A stretch of DNA of 64,000 bases from Physella acuta (GCF_028476545.1 NW_026732713.1:141501-205500); one strand, 5' to 3'. Shown: positions 41,197-57,960, counted from the stretch's first letter. Notes: generated from the sequence alone by a model not told the origin. Numbers and translations are program-made.

Positions 41197-41560
41197 CAAT
41201 GTCATCTTTTCAAGAAAAGGTTTTCTATATATAGATCTATTTTTCAAATACCTTAAAGTTAAAGCCACGACCTTCAGGAAACATCGTGTGATTTTGGCAA
41301 TGGGGCTGTCTAGAGAGAGAAAGAGAGAGAGAGAGACGAAGACAGAGAGACAGAGAGAGATAGAGAGAGAGAGAGACAGAGAGAGAGAGAGATAGCGAGG
41401 TAATTGCATCATCTTAAGAAAAGGTTTTTCAATATATAGATCTATTTTTCAAATACCTTAAAGCCACGATCTTCAGGGAGCATTCTCCAGTTTTTGCAAT
41501 GGGGGCTGTCAAAAGAGACAGAGGGAGAGAGAATCTTTGAATGCAAAGTCATTATTAAAA
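41090..41560. repeat. Tandem repeat ~180 bp, 3 units, each with a (GA)n run
   Basis: GACCTTCAGG, GTGATTTTGGCAATRNGGCT, a GA run, AAGAAAAGGTTTTYTA and AGATCTATTTTTCAAATACC recur in order three times. GA runs are at 41149-41194, 41313-41395 and, short, near 41515-41530. Confidence 0.92.
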
Positions 41561-42449
41561 AAAAAAAGTACCCCATATATATTTTTCAAATACCTTAATT
41601 AAAGCTGGCATTGCGCATTAGAAATATTGAGACTTTAATGATTAATTGAACTCAAAATTTGGTGTGAAGATTTTTTTTTTGTAAAGTGCAATGACCATTG
41701 TCAACAACAGAAAGATTTATGCCAGCTGTTATGAGCAGTGATGAATGCAAGCAAACTGCGTTTCAACAAAAGGGACGCTAAACAACACGATAAATGCAGT
41801 GGTTAGTTACAGTGAAACCGTTCGGTTTTGTATTTTTTTTTGTAGAGAAGATTGCCTCTTCATTTTTATTGGCTTATTACCCTTTAGGATCCTGTTTTCT
41901 AGACTTTGTTTTGTGAAGGGGTGTCTTGTTTCATTTATTTCTAGAGTTATTAATTTATTTTTAGAAATTTTTTGTTACAGATGGGTTGGATAGTGGAGAA
42001 AGAGGGGAGGGTAGGGAAGGGAAGAAGAACATATTTTTATTCCCTTACACGTTTTATTTTTATCTCTGTCTTTAAGAAGAATCTTTTCTCACGCTAGCAA
42101 TTAGAAATTACAACAAAAAAAAATCTTTTGAATAATACAATTTGTTTTTGCAAGACGGTAAAAATAAAAAAAATAAAAAATAATTAAAGCTTACCTGTAG
42201 TAATTTTAAAAAAATGAAATCAAATAACAACAACAATAATTACAAGCATTGCGTTTTGTTATACTATTATGGAGCCTTACTATTATTTTCATTTTAATTC
42301 TGTCATAGCCGCTTCGAGAATTCGCCTATCTGCTTTTAACTTGATGTCTTTAAATCTACATCCATGCAACATAAGACAACAAACGCATTTTAAATCTCAA
42401 AGAAAGTTATAATATTCCCAATTGGCCAACAGTTTAAAATTGTTAACAC
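41561..42449. other. Unassigned spacer
   Basis: No supported gene. AT-rich with several A-runs. Confidence 0.4.
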
Positions 42450-42600
42450 TGCATATGGATCGGCGTGGTCGAGCCGTTTAAACCGAAACGTCCCGAGTTC
42501 AAACCCACGGGCCGGATGACGCTGAATTGCATCGAACAGCAACCTATTACAATAGAAAGGAAGGCTGGAATCTGAACCAACGCGATATATGGTGCATACC
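42450..42600 (+). repeat. tRNA-headed SINE or tRNA-derived repeat (S2-like)
   Basis: GGATCGGCGTGGTCGAGCCG (A-box region) followed by CCCGAGTTCAAACCC (B-box). The head resembles that of 19205-19390, but the downstream body differs. Confidence 0.5.
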
Positions 42601-43145
42601 ATGTTAACACTTCAGTGTATACTTCATACTTAATACTTCATTGTCTTGGAAGAAAGCCCTACCAGTATTACAATTACGAAGAATTACGTAAAAGCTAATC
42701 TTCATAACGTTTGGACAATTGAATAAATTCACGATTATTGAAAAAAATATTGAAGCTAATTCGTCAGCAAGACTAGACTAACTAGCTTCAGACTTAATAT
42801 AACATCACAAAAAAGCCCGCCAGCACTAACATACCCAAATCCCTAATGCATCAATCACAGAAAACAAAGACCACGTGACCCAGATCTGGAGCCCCCCCCC
42901 CTTCCCCCCCCCCACCCACCTACGCAACAGGGAAACAAACCATACATCAAGGAAAGAGGTCATTAGCCTCTCACTCGGGTCTTGATGAATAAATTGTACG
43001 CCCTTCTAGGAAAACGTCGTTTTGATCTAGCCCGGGGAGCGTGGACGTCGGAGGGAGTGCTGGTTGAGGCGGGGGGGGGGTGGGGGGAAGAGGGGGTAGG
43101 GTGTACAGAGAACCAGTGGTTTTGTTGACATAGGCGAGATTGTTG
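42601..43145. other. Unassigned spacer with C- and G-runs
   Basis: C-runs near 42893-42912 and a G-run near 43071-43080. No gene. Confidence 0.4.
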
Positions 43146-43600
43146 GAGTTTTTGGTCATTTGTGTGAAAATGGGTGTGTGACTGATTAAGTCATTTGTGT
43201 GTAAATGGTTGTGACTGATTAAGTCATTTGTGTGTAAATGGTTGTGTGACTGATTAAGTCATTTGTGCGTAAATGGTTGTGTGACTGATTAGGTCATTTG
43301 TGCGTAAATGGTTGTGTGACTGATTATGTCATTTGTTTGTAAATGGTTGTGTGACTGATTAAGTCATTTGTGTGTAAATGGTTGTGACTGATTAAGTCAT
43401 TTGTGTGTAAATGGTTGTGTGACTGATTAAGTCATTTGTGCGTAAATGGTTGTGTGACTGATTAGGTCATTTGTGCGTAAATGGTTGTGTGACTGATTAT
43501 GTCATTTGTTTGTAAATGGTTGTGTGACTGATTAAGTCATTTGTGGGTAAATAGTGTGTGTTAAGATATTTGTGTGTTAATGGCATGTGACTGATTATGT
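43146..43600. repeat. 35-bp minisatellite with a ~173-bp higher-order duplication
   Basis: Unit GTGACTGATTAAGTCATTTG plus TGTGTAAATGGTTGT. The order of variants (TGTGTAAA, TGTGTAAA, TGCGTAAA, TGCGTAAA with AGGTC, TTTGTAAA with ATGTC) occurs twice, starting at about 43201 and 43374, so five units were duplicated as a block. Confidence 0.95.
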
Positions 43601-43772
43601 CATTTGTACTGCCATGGTTCTGTGACTGATGTCATTTGTATGTATATGGTTATGTGTCTGATTAGGTCCTGTGTGTGTAAATCGTTGCGTGAATGCCTCA
43701 TCAGGTGATTTGAACGTCTGTAACTATGTAGCTGATTGGATAGTTTGTACTTGATTTAGTGACTAATAAAGT

Positions 43773-43870
43773 CAATAGGGCTGGTAAGTAGGTCACCAAC
43801 CAGTTCTATGGCTCATGCAGGTTTTATTGAGCCTTAGAACTGGTTGGTGACCTACTTACCAGCCCTATTG
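43773..43870. mobile_element. Hairpin element H, copy 1 (98 bp)
   Basis: A near-perfect palindrome: 36 paired bases from CAATAGGGCTGGTAAGTAGG inwards, one T/T mismatch, GGCTCA/TGAGCC, and a 12-base loop (TGCAGGTTTTAT). A second copy with the same ends, loop and inner stem but a different middle stem is at 62578-62673. TA bordering GGGCTGG on both sides is compatible with a TA target duplication (mariner-like MITE). Confidence 0.92.
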
Positions 43871-44519
43871 CATGGGCATGTTTATTTTAGTGATGGACTG
43901 GGTCTTTACACAACTATTGTACCTTGAGTGCCCATTTAAACCTTATTTACCTACACAATTGCGGAATTGATTATACTAATAGCACTTCTCTTATGTGTGA
44001 ATGGTTCAATTACATTTAAAACTAAACGCTGATATTGTGACGACCCGTTGTCAGAAATACTGTATCCGTGAGTAACAGGTGCTTTGAAATGATAGCCCAG
44101 CCTCCCGTCCCTTGTCAGGTGTTTCGGAAATTTGCGGACCTTGCTTGCTCACAAGCTTGTGGTAGATTAAATGGTTTTTGTCATCCGCGTCTTAGTCTGG
44201 GGGTATTGGGAAGTGAAGGGGGGGGGGGGGGAGTGAGCGGTGGCGGTTATCTTTTCTTGACATTTGGACTATTCTGAGGTGATCTAATTACAGTGTCGTC
44301 TTTGTGTACTTGTGAATTGAGAGTATCTTTCTGTTTATATTTCTTCTGTGTGTCAGAGTATAACTTTTGTTTTAAGTCGTTATAAGAATGCTTATGAATG
44401 TTCCGTGTATTATATGTTGTGGGCTTGTCATCATTGTCTGAAGCTGTTTATTTGGATCTGTAGCTGCTTGTTTTTATCTGTTTTTAGTTGTACGTCCAAT
44501 ATGATTTTATCCTATACGA
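43871..44519. other. Unassigned spacer
   Basis: A G-run near 44218-44231 and nothing else recognised. Confidence 0.4.
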
Positions 44520-44628
44520 AGCGAAGATGGAATTACTTTAACCATGAAATCCAGTCAAAATCAAAATTTTACTCCAAATCTCTACGTGCTGAGTAAAAAA
44601 ACGTCGTTTTGCGATTTTGTAAAGATGT

Positions 44629-44671
<43 letters not shown>

Positions 44672-44900
44672 CATGTGTGTTTCTGTAAGCACGACAACTT
44701 AAGTCCCATTTCATTCAGGTGGACGTGTGAACTATTTCCGGAAACCGGTAGAGGAATTTTACTGTATATCCAATTTTTCATAAACTTTAGAATTTGATAA
44801 TTTTCCAGTACATAAAGATGGTTCTCAACTCTTTTTGGTCTATCAAAAAACTTCATCCTGTATAAAAAGTTGCTGATTTAGTCTGTTTCGGAAGTAACTC
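44520..44900 (+). repeat. Diverged relative of dispersed repeat R1
   Basis: Same order of features as R1: TACGAAGCGAAGATGG, then a GT run (44631-44663), GTAAGCACGACAACTTAAGT, and CCGGAAACCGG. Identity is much lower than between the two main copies. Confidence 0.55.
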
Positions 44901-45149
44901 GAAAGCGGGTTAATTATAGACAAAAAAAAATGCAATGCCTTTCTTGCACCCCATTGTCTAATTACAAATTAAAGATAGTGGTCTATTATGTACTGCTGTT
45001 ATTTCGCTTCCGTTAGTTTTCCTTAAAAACTTAGTGGTTTTGTCTCAAACTTCTGAATCTGCAAGTATAGGAGTAAAATTAGCCGATTGCAATAGAAGTG
45101 CCATCTCATCATATTGAACATAATGTATTGAAACCTTTTTTACATGTTT
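44901..45149. other. Unassigned spacer
   Basis: Nothing recognised. Confidence 0.4.
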
Positions 45150-45668
<519 letters not shown>

Positions 45669-47559
45669 TAAAAATATAATATATACATTAGCGACTGATT
45701 TCTGATCTTTGACAAATTATTTAATTAATCAAATTATTGAATTAATCTTCATCTTTGCCCTGAAAGTACAAGTGTGTACGCTACTTTAGCTGGCCATAAC
45801 CAGGTATGGTGGATAATTCCTGGCAAGATTCTATCAAATATTCTATCAAAGGCTAACTGTAATGCTAAACCCTAACCAACCAAAATGTTATTTTTCCAAC
45901 TTCGGTTACTTTATTCCGTTATCGAAAATTAAAAAAAAAAAGCATTAATTCCATTTTCAGTCTTAGATATAGACTTATATATCAATACTATTATACAGCA
46001 CAATTTTAGCAATTTTATTTCTCCTCCCCCCCCCCCAAAAAAAAACAAAACAAAAAAACAACAACTATTTTTGGTGAAGCCCGCTTTCTCGTTTTCAAAC
46101 CAACAATGTAGTTTATTGCATTATCAAGAACCAATATTCTTATAATGACGTGAACAGCATCTGGGTATTGTGCAAAGCTGTCAAGAACAAATTGCCTACC
46201 CTTACCCCCACCCCCCCCCCCTTGTAACCCCCATCAATCCCATGGTTCTCCACGATGTCCTAAATAAACGCGCCCTCTCTGTCCTCTAACATCCGGGATC
46301 CCTGGCATTAATCTGCTAATCCCAACTGTCGTCCCTCGTTACGTAACGTCTGACCGCGGGATATTAGCAGCATCAGAAAGCTCGTCTGCCAGGAATCAAA
46401 GGAGCGATTACATCAACAGAATTCGTATGCAAATGTATTGCATATCAAACGGTTGTCGGTATAGATTCCATATTTTTTTTTGTTTTCTACATGTATTTGT
46501 TCGGTGTTAATTTCAAAGAAAAGAGAAGCCAACGGCTGTATGTTAAGGGAAGTAAAAAAAAGGGGGGGATGCCAATACTCAATTTACAGAGAAATACAAT
46601 CATAAGTTAATTTTAGAAGCTCAGCACTCTTTAGTATAGCAGTCAAAAGATCGAATCTTCATCAATCTTAACATGTTATCAAAGTGTTACAAATGATGCC
46701 TTAAAATGATGATGTATATTAATCAGTGGTTTTTAACCTGGGTTCTATCGAACCCCAGAAGTTCGGTGAGTCAGTCTCAGGGATTCGGCGGAGATAAAGA
46801 CACACACTAGACTCTTAAGATTCACGATAAGATTTTGTCAGTGCGTACCATAGATTTATTGAGAAGAGTTTTGAGAATGCGCAAATGAAACTGGTGGGGT
46901 TTGGTACTTCCAAAAAGTTCAAGAGCCCTCATTTGAATAATATTTATTGTATTAATTTCAAACACTTGCTTAAATTAGCATCAGCGCAATCTAAATTTAC
47001 CATCAATATCTTTATAAATTTAATCAATCTTTGAGCCCTCAGACAGTCAAGGCTTATCATTATATCTTTTATATATCGAAAATCCCTTTGAAATATTCGT
47101 TTTAGGAAGCACAGGATATAAATGGTTTTGGGCAATCAAGGGGTATAAAAATATTTTTAGCTCCAATTAACTCAATGAAGTCTTTCAACCCGATGGCCCG
47201 TTTTATCGAGCTAAAGCTAGCCCCTATAGATCTCAAACACTTAACTAATTCCGGAATAATAAAAATTATTCCATTTAGACATTAAAATGGTTTTCGTGGC
47301 ACAGAAAACAAATTTCATAAAAAATTAAATATATGACAACCAAGTTTTATTCACGACAATCCAGCCAAGCTAATTACATAACTCGTTTACACAGCACTGA
47401 GGTTTAGGCCAATACATGATAGAACATAGAGGTCACGTATGTGGTTTTAACTAAATAAAACATTATTCATCGAACAGTTTAAAAAAACGAAATATTATTA
47501 AATGTGATTACATTAAGCACCTGCCTTATTCTTCCTTATTAGTTTGATTTATGTGTTAA
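45669..47559. other. Unassigned spacer
   Basis: No supported gene. Contains C-runs at about 46023-46036 and 46207-46220. At 46300-46425 there is an imperfect hairpin: CCTGGCA/TGCCAGG outer arms and CTGCTAAT-CCC/GGGATATTAGCAG inner arms, with a TTACGTAA in the loop. Confidence 0.45.
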
Positions 47560-47818
47560 TGTAATGTTCTGTGGGGCTAAGGCCCACCCCACCCATCCAG
47601 ACTCATATTCTCAACATATTTTTCTCTACAATGTCGGTATGTGTTGGGTGGGGGGGGGGGGGCGTTGCACCACTGGAGCACATCCACCACCGCCCATTAC
47701 CGAGGTGGAAATAATTAAATTAATAAAAGAAAATGTAAACCTTGCCATGTTCGTGCCCCCCGGAAGTTTCAAGAACTCCCCCCCCCCCTCCTGAAACAAA
47801 ATGTATGAAAAAAACCAT
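47560..47818. mobile_element. Worn M2-like MITE (tentative)
   Basis: A G-tract (47651-47663), a central A-rich AAAGAAAATGTAAACC, a C-tract and a right end AAATGTATGAAAAAAACC are in M2 order. The left end is not recognisable. Confidence 0.35.
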
Positions 47819-48272
47819 GTTTCCTTAATGGGGTGTCTGCTATCCTAAAGTTTAACATGGCTCCACTAATTGTTTAATGTAATACATACGGGCTACGACG
47901 GAAGAACTAAGTTAAACATATGTGCTACTGGTGCCTCGTTGTTGTGCCAAGTAGATTTTAGAGTTATCCATCTCTCTGGTTGCTCTCTGCCCTGTAGTTG
48001 TCACTCTACTGGGAATACTTGCTTTGTCATCATTTCAGTAGATTTTGGACTTTCTTTTCTCTCTACTTGTTCAATGTTTTTTAGTCGTTCCACCACTAGG
48101 AACATTTCCTTCGACATCAGACTAATTTGTTCCCATCTCCTCAAGCTGTTATGGCGCTATTAATAATTATTTCATTAGACGCCGTTATTAAGTCTTGGTA
48201 TAATAGTATTTTAATGTATATTTCAACCATATATAAGATGTGCTTTACAATTATTTTTTAAACTTTGCACTG
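47819..48272. other. Unassigned spacer
   Basis: On the minus strand around 47950-48150 there is a charged, coiled-coil-like frame (VERLKNIEQVERKE) broken by a stop. I cannot name it. Confidence 0.3.
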
Positions 48273-48690
48273 AACTACACACATGTTTAAAGTAAAGTAA
48301 AGATTACTATTTAAACCTAGCACTGAATTGAGCAGATGAAGTAGAGTTCTTGACCTCGGCATATGAACGGATAATGTGGTTAACACTACGCCCAGCCTCC
48401 TTTACTTTCAGTGTTTCTTCCAGACTTTTTTCTCCGGGGGGGGGGGGGGGGGGCACTTGGAAATTTTCGGGGGAAGGGGGGGGGGGGGCGGTAGACTTTC
48501 TTGGGGGGGGGGGGGCGGACACTGTTAAAAGTATATATTTTCTATATAAATTATATAAATTTCATTTCGTTCGGGGGGGGGGGGGGGGTAACAGTCAGAG
48601 CTGGGAGGACTCAGAAACTTTCCGCTTACTTGAACCCGGATTCAAACACGTGACTTTCGGGTTAGCATTCTAGCGCTCTACCGAAAGGCC
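48273..48690 (-). repeat. SINE S1 copy interrupted by an M2-like MITE
   Basis: GATGAAGTAGAGTTCTTGACC, CAACACTACGCCCAGCC and TTTACTTT lie on the left; CAGAGCTGGGAGGACTCAG and a head CTACCGAAAGGCCATTCC lie on the right. Between them, 48408-48590 is M2 sequence. Confidence 0.85.
48408..48590. mobile_element. hAT-like MITE family M2, copy nested in a SINE
   Basis: Left end CAGTGTTTCTTCCAGAC is well kept; the interior has four G-tracts, GGTAGACTTTCTTGG and AAAAGTATATATTTTCTATA. The right inverted end is missing after the last G-tract, so a terminal deletion or collapse at the G-run is likely. Confidence 0.8.
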
Positions 48691-52693
<4,003 letters not shown>

Positions 52694-53153
52694 CAGCTGA
52701 CCAGTGGCGTCGCTAGGTCGGGTGTCACCCAGTGCGGCATCTCATTGGGTCAGCCCCACTTTATTTTCTGTTAAATATGGAGTTGATGTCACCCCCCCCC
52801 CCCTCCCATTCCCGGTAAAACATGTAAAGTATTCACATTTAATACTAATGATGTTTATCTATAGTCGGTTGTTTTTAAAACAGATGGGTGTAGCACTGTT
52901 TCCTCTATAGTTTGCATGTTTACATTATGATCTCACCCCCCCCCCCCCCCTCGATTGTCGGGATCGTCATTATGTAATTTAAATACAATTTAACTCTATT
53001 TAACCATTTATTGAACTAGCAAAAAACATGTATTCTATATATCTTGCAATTGTTTTTGTCTTGGTTTCAACCCCCCACCCCCACCCCTTAATAGTGTCAC
53101 CCTGTGGGGTCCGCGTCCCTTCGCCCCCGCCTCTCGACGCCCCTGCAGCTGAC
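52694..53153. mobile_element. hAT-like MITE family M1 relative, perfect 8-bp TSD
   Basis: Element 52702-53145 (444 bp) begins CAGTGGCGTCGCTAGG and ends CTCGACGCCCCTG. Both flanks are CAGCTGAC. The interior has two C-tracts and a GTGTCACC/GGTGTCACC-type subterminal motif like the GGTGACACC of the 16075 copy. The ends differ from M1 at two positions, so it may be a subfamily. No coding capacity. Confidence 0.9.
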
Positions 53154-53215
53154 CATACCCTACTTTATATCAGGTGGTCAAGTAAACAGATGTACTCTAC
53201 TTCAACTACAACAGG
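53154..53215 (+). repeat. SINE S1 tail scrap
   Basis: AAACAGATGTACTCTACTTC resembles the tail of plus-strand S1 copies. Short and eroded. Confidence 0.35.
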
Positions 53216-53284
53216 AGCAGTCTGGTATGACGGAACGTGGAGGGGAGGATGTCTGCAAGTAATTAGTCCACACTAAGCGATAAT

Positions 53285-53625
53285 GTATCTCGTCTTGCAC
53301 ACCTTGGTCTACTTAAGATCATATTTTGTGTATACTTAGTCCAGATATTTACTATTGTGTACAAGCTAGTCAATACCAGACCATGTTTTGTGTACAATCT
53401 AGTCCACACCAGACCATATTTTATGTACACGATGGTCCATTTAAGACCATATATTGTGTACACTCTGGTCCACATAAGACCACATTTTGTGTACAAGCAG
53501 GTCCACATTAGACCATGTTTTGTGTACAATCTAGTCCACATTAGACCACATTTTGTGTACACGATATTCCACAACCGATTCCATATAACACCATATATTG
53601 TGTACAAGCTTGACCTCATAAAACC
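53285..53625. repeat. Minisatellite, ~34 bp
   Basis: Units such as CATTTTGTGTACAATCTAGT plus CCACATTAGAC, about nine copies. Frames on both strands through it are artefacts of repetition. Confidence 0.92.
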
Positions 53626-54064
53626 ACATAATCTGGTCACGACGCCTCGTCTCACGCTGGTTAATTAACACATGCCACTCATTAACAAATTCCCCTCGGT
53701 CAACGACCGTCCTGGAAACCACCCACCCTCTTCTGTGGACACCAACATGTCTGCCATAGTCTAGACAGGAAACCACCCGGTTCCATTATGGTACCAGAAC
53801 CATCTCCTTCTTCGATCGCTCGGGGAGCACAACCATTAGGAGAGATGCCGAAAATGGAAAATTCAACAGCAACTGAAAATTGATTCATTTAAATAAAATA
53901 ACACCCAAGACAGTTTTGTTCTTTCAAGTTCAATTTGAACTATAGTTTACGTGTACCCTTACATTTATTTCTGTTTATTTTATTTTTATAAAAGTGTTTT
54001 CTTTAAATTCAGTAATTGGGAAATCTGTATCGATTTTTAAGTGAAAAAAAAACAACAAATTTAT
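53626..54064. other. Unassigned spacer
   Basis: No supported gene. Confidence 0.4.
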
Positions 54065-54800
54065 GTTTATTACTGGGTTGTCAAAATCAAAACTTTGACG
54101 TTAAGTTTTAACTGTGAATATTTGTGGCGTTAAATTTTATTTTGCAAAATTGTTTTTTTTTTTTTTTTTTTTTTTTTAAAGAACTGTTCACTATCACAAA
54201 ACACACACTTTAACACACTTACGTACATACACACATTCGCACACACACACACATACACAAGTTATCGAATACAAGGATTTTCAGAAACCCAACCCTTTAA
54301 AATCTTGACATCGGCACAAATAAAATAGTTTTGTTTAGCCCACATGCAGCATCATTCCGAGTAAATTCTATGTATCAAAATTGAAAAGCACGTATTTTTC
54401 AGCGGCATATTTTGATTAGCAATTTAAGTGAATCCCTTTGTTTCTTATATATTACGTGATTAATTTGAATAACAGTTTTCTATTTTAATTAGTGTTAAAT
54501 AAATATAAATGTAATGATATAAGAATAGATAAAACATCATACAAGAGTATAAGTATTTGTTATTAATAAAATAATATTTAAAAAATGAGCTTTTTTTTAA
54601 AATTCAGGTTAAAAGGATTTTATATTTTTTTCACCACAATGTATTGTCGGAACATAGTCAAAGGTTATAGCCCCAGGTGTATACAAGTTTTTAAATGGGA
54701 AGTAGCTAACTCAACATAATGTTCAATATATAACTTTTTTTTTCAACTTAATTGTGTACCAAAACGTATTAAACAATAACCATATTATACTATTATATTG

Positions 54801-54897
<97 letters not shown>

Positions 54898-54985
54898 GAG
54901 TTTTATACTGGGTTGTTAAAACCTAAACTCTGACGTTAAGTTTTAACTGTGAATATTTGTGGTGTTAAATTTTATTTTGTTACCT
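54065..54985. repeat. R2 copy 2 and (TA)n between two direct 85-bp repeats
   Basis: 54065-54150 and 54902-54983 share TACTGGGTTGTYAAAA and GACGTTAAGTTTTAACTGTG with few differences; both are followed by a poly-T or poly-A tract and a CA-rich stretch. Between them lie repeat R2 (54380-54800, matching 45150-45557) and a (TA)n run (54804-54895). Confidence 0.8.
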
Positions 54986-55015
54986 TTTAAAAAAAAATAA
55001 CTGTGCACTTATTAC

Positions 55016-55238
<223 letters not shown>

Positions 55239-55635
55239 GATATAAAGATAGCATCAAAATCTACCACCATATTATCCCCGTTTAACCCGCTGAACTTGTT
55301 AAACCTACAAAAAAAAACCACCGCTTTTACCCCAATGTTTTATATAATTTCTCTTTCGGATGTTGATTACTACGTATTGTTACAAACAACGTATGAACAG
55401 CTTTAGCCTCTTGGCAAAGTATTGTTTTACAAGTGTTTCTATTCCTTCACTCATTCCCCGCAGCGAGATGTTGGTTGGTTATAATTAATTAACAGGTAAT
55501 GATTGACTCGTGTCAGAAGTACGGGGGGGGGGGGGGGGGGGGGGTGAACAATGCCGGCGCCAGCGTGCTCAAGGCACATGAAAGTACTCACGTTAACCTG
55601 TTTGTCTTGTGTAGTGGTGTGGCGCCATCGTGGCT
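55239..55635. other. Unassigned spacer with a G-run
   Basis: A run of 22 G at about 55521-55544; otherwise nothing. Confidence 0.45.
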
Positions 55636-56865
55636 CGACTGACATACAGACTTAATGAGAGACATAACGACATACAGACTTAATCACAAACATAACTACA
55701 TACAGACTTAATGACAGACATAACGACATATAGACTTAATGACAGACATAACTACATACATACTTAATGACAGACATTACGACATACAGACTTAATGACA
55801 GACATAACGACTAATGACAGACATAACGACATACAGACTTAATGACAGACATAACGACATACAGACTTAATGACAGACATAACGACATACAGACTTAATC
55901 ACAGACATAACGACATACAGACTTAATGACAGACATAACGACATACAGACTTAATCACAGACATAACGACATACAGACTTAATGACAGACATAACGACAT
56001 ACAGACTTAATGACAGACATAAAGATATGCAGACTTAATGACAGACATAACGACATACAGACTTAATGACAGACATAACGACATACAGACTTAGTGACAG
56101 ACATAACGACATACAGACTTAATGACAGACATAGAAATAGACTTAACGGCAGACAGACATAACGACAACAGACTTTACAGCAGACATGTTGACAGACATT
56201 AACGATAGACATATCGACAGAAATAACAATAGACTTACAACAGGCATAGCAACAACAAACTTTACAATATACATAACGACAACAGACTTACAACAGACAT
56301 AGCGACAGACATAACGACAGACATAACTGACATGACGGCAGACATGACCACGGACAGAACGACAGACATAAAACAACAGACTTTACAACAGACATAACAA
56401 CAAACGTACAGACATAATGACAGACTTAATAGACACATCGACAGACGTGACAACATACACAACTACAACAGACTTTACAACAGACATAATGACAGACATA
56501 ACAATTGATTTTAATACAAAGTCAACAGATGACATAAGAAAAGTCTTCAACAAATATTACAACAGTCATAATAACATGCAAAACAATAACACATAACAGC
56601 CGTAACAACCGATTTACCGATAACAGTCACAATCGCAGACATAGCAACAACAAACATCACAGCAGACATAACAACAGACATACTACTGAGATAAAAACAG
56701 GCGTTAATACAATCATAACAAGAGATATAAAAACAGACATAATACAAGAAATGACAACAGACATAACAGTTGACAACAATAGATATAACGACAGACATTA
56801 AAACAGACTTAACAACAGACATAAAAAATAAAACAGCAGACAGAACAGACAGAAAAGATATATAT
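55636..56865. repeat. 28-bp minisatellite decaying into loose repeats
   Basis: Core 55636-56140 with unit GACAGACATAACGACATACA plus GACTTAAT. From 56140 to 56865 the array decays into irregular ACAACAGACATAACGACAG-type phrases. The gradient from clean to worn suggests turnover at the left end. Confidence 0.95.
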
Positions 56866-57799
56866 ATCTTGCCATTCTTATTTTTACATCCCAGCCAGTT
56901 TGATATAAAACTACTTTTACACCAGAAAACTATTTTTTTTCTAATTTTTCTTAGCATTCAGATTAGTATTTTTATTCCAGGAAATCAAGGAAACATATTG
57001 TTTTGTTGGGGCTTAGATTTGTATCTTTTTTTTTTCTGCAACTTCGGGAAAATTATTTTCTTTTTGATATCAGTAGCTTCCCTTTACAATTGTTGTGGCC
57101 CATTTTGTGACCCGCAAAGCGAATAACTGTGCAAGGGAGGCAACTATGTTATCATAAAGAGACGCTAAAAGAATCATTTATGTCACAAAAACCAGAAGCG
57201 AGTTTTAATATTGGAGGAGATTGAATTTATTTTATTGGGTTATTAGATTTCTCTTGTCATTTTTGGATATAGATCTATGTTTGAAGTAACAAATCGGATT
57301 ATATTTATTTGTTTCTTGTTCGTATTTTTTAAAGATTTAAAATCGAGATGGAATGAGCTCCCCTTAACTTTCTTGTGTATCCTAATATGACAGTATACAT
57401 TTGGAAGACGCCTCAAGTGGAATATAGCTATGAAAAAAGATTTTGAAAAATCTCATAAAGGTAAAAATTTCGAAGAGTATTCTGCTTTATGAAAATACAA
57501 CATAAAATAAAATATTGATGTTTTTGAGAAACCGGAAATATAGTAAAATGCTATTCCTGGTTGCCGAAAATCGCTCATAAGATGATAGAAACAAGTATAA
57601 GATTTAAAATGTATGTCAAATTTTATCTTCCTAGCTTAAATTGAAGTTATTGTTTCAACACCATACAAACACAAATATACGGGCAAAATTACAATACAGG
57701 TTATCTCAAACCTAGGAAGGTAAACTCGAAGTTTGGCAAAATTCTGTTTCAATTTTTTTTTCCACGGTGATAACAGTTCCCCTTATACTCCTTGTTTGT
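56866..57799. other. Spacer with R3 fragment
   Basis: 57470-57600 resembles 1040-1160 (see that entry). No supported gene. Confidence 0.45.
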
Positions 57800-57960
57800 T
57801 GCGAAGCCAGAGTTTCTTTCAGACTTTTTTCTTTGAAACTTTCGGGGGGGGGGGGGCGGACTAAATTTTTCCGGGGAGGGGGGGGGGGGGGGTGGCGGGG
57901 CGGACAATGGTAAAAGTGTGTTATTTTCTATTTAATTCTGGAAGAAACTCTGTGCAAGGC
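57800..57960. mobile_element. hAT-like MITE family M2, copy 4
   Basis: Element 57808-57952 begins CAGAGTTTCTTTCAGAC and ends CTGGAAGAAACTCTG. Flanks TGCGAAGC and TGCAAGGC agree at six of eight bases. The interior has G-tracts and AAAAGTGTGTTATTTTCTAT. Confidence 0.86.

Noticed and set aside
46300-46425. Imperfect hairpin around TTACGTAA
   Set aside because: Short, interrupted arms with no second copy in the window; could be chance.
47870-48163. Open frames on both strands with a coiled-coil-like minus-strand segment
   Set aside because: Broken by a stop and unrelated to any family I can name; too little to call a gene.
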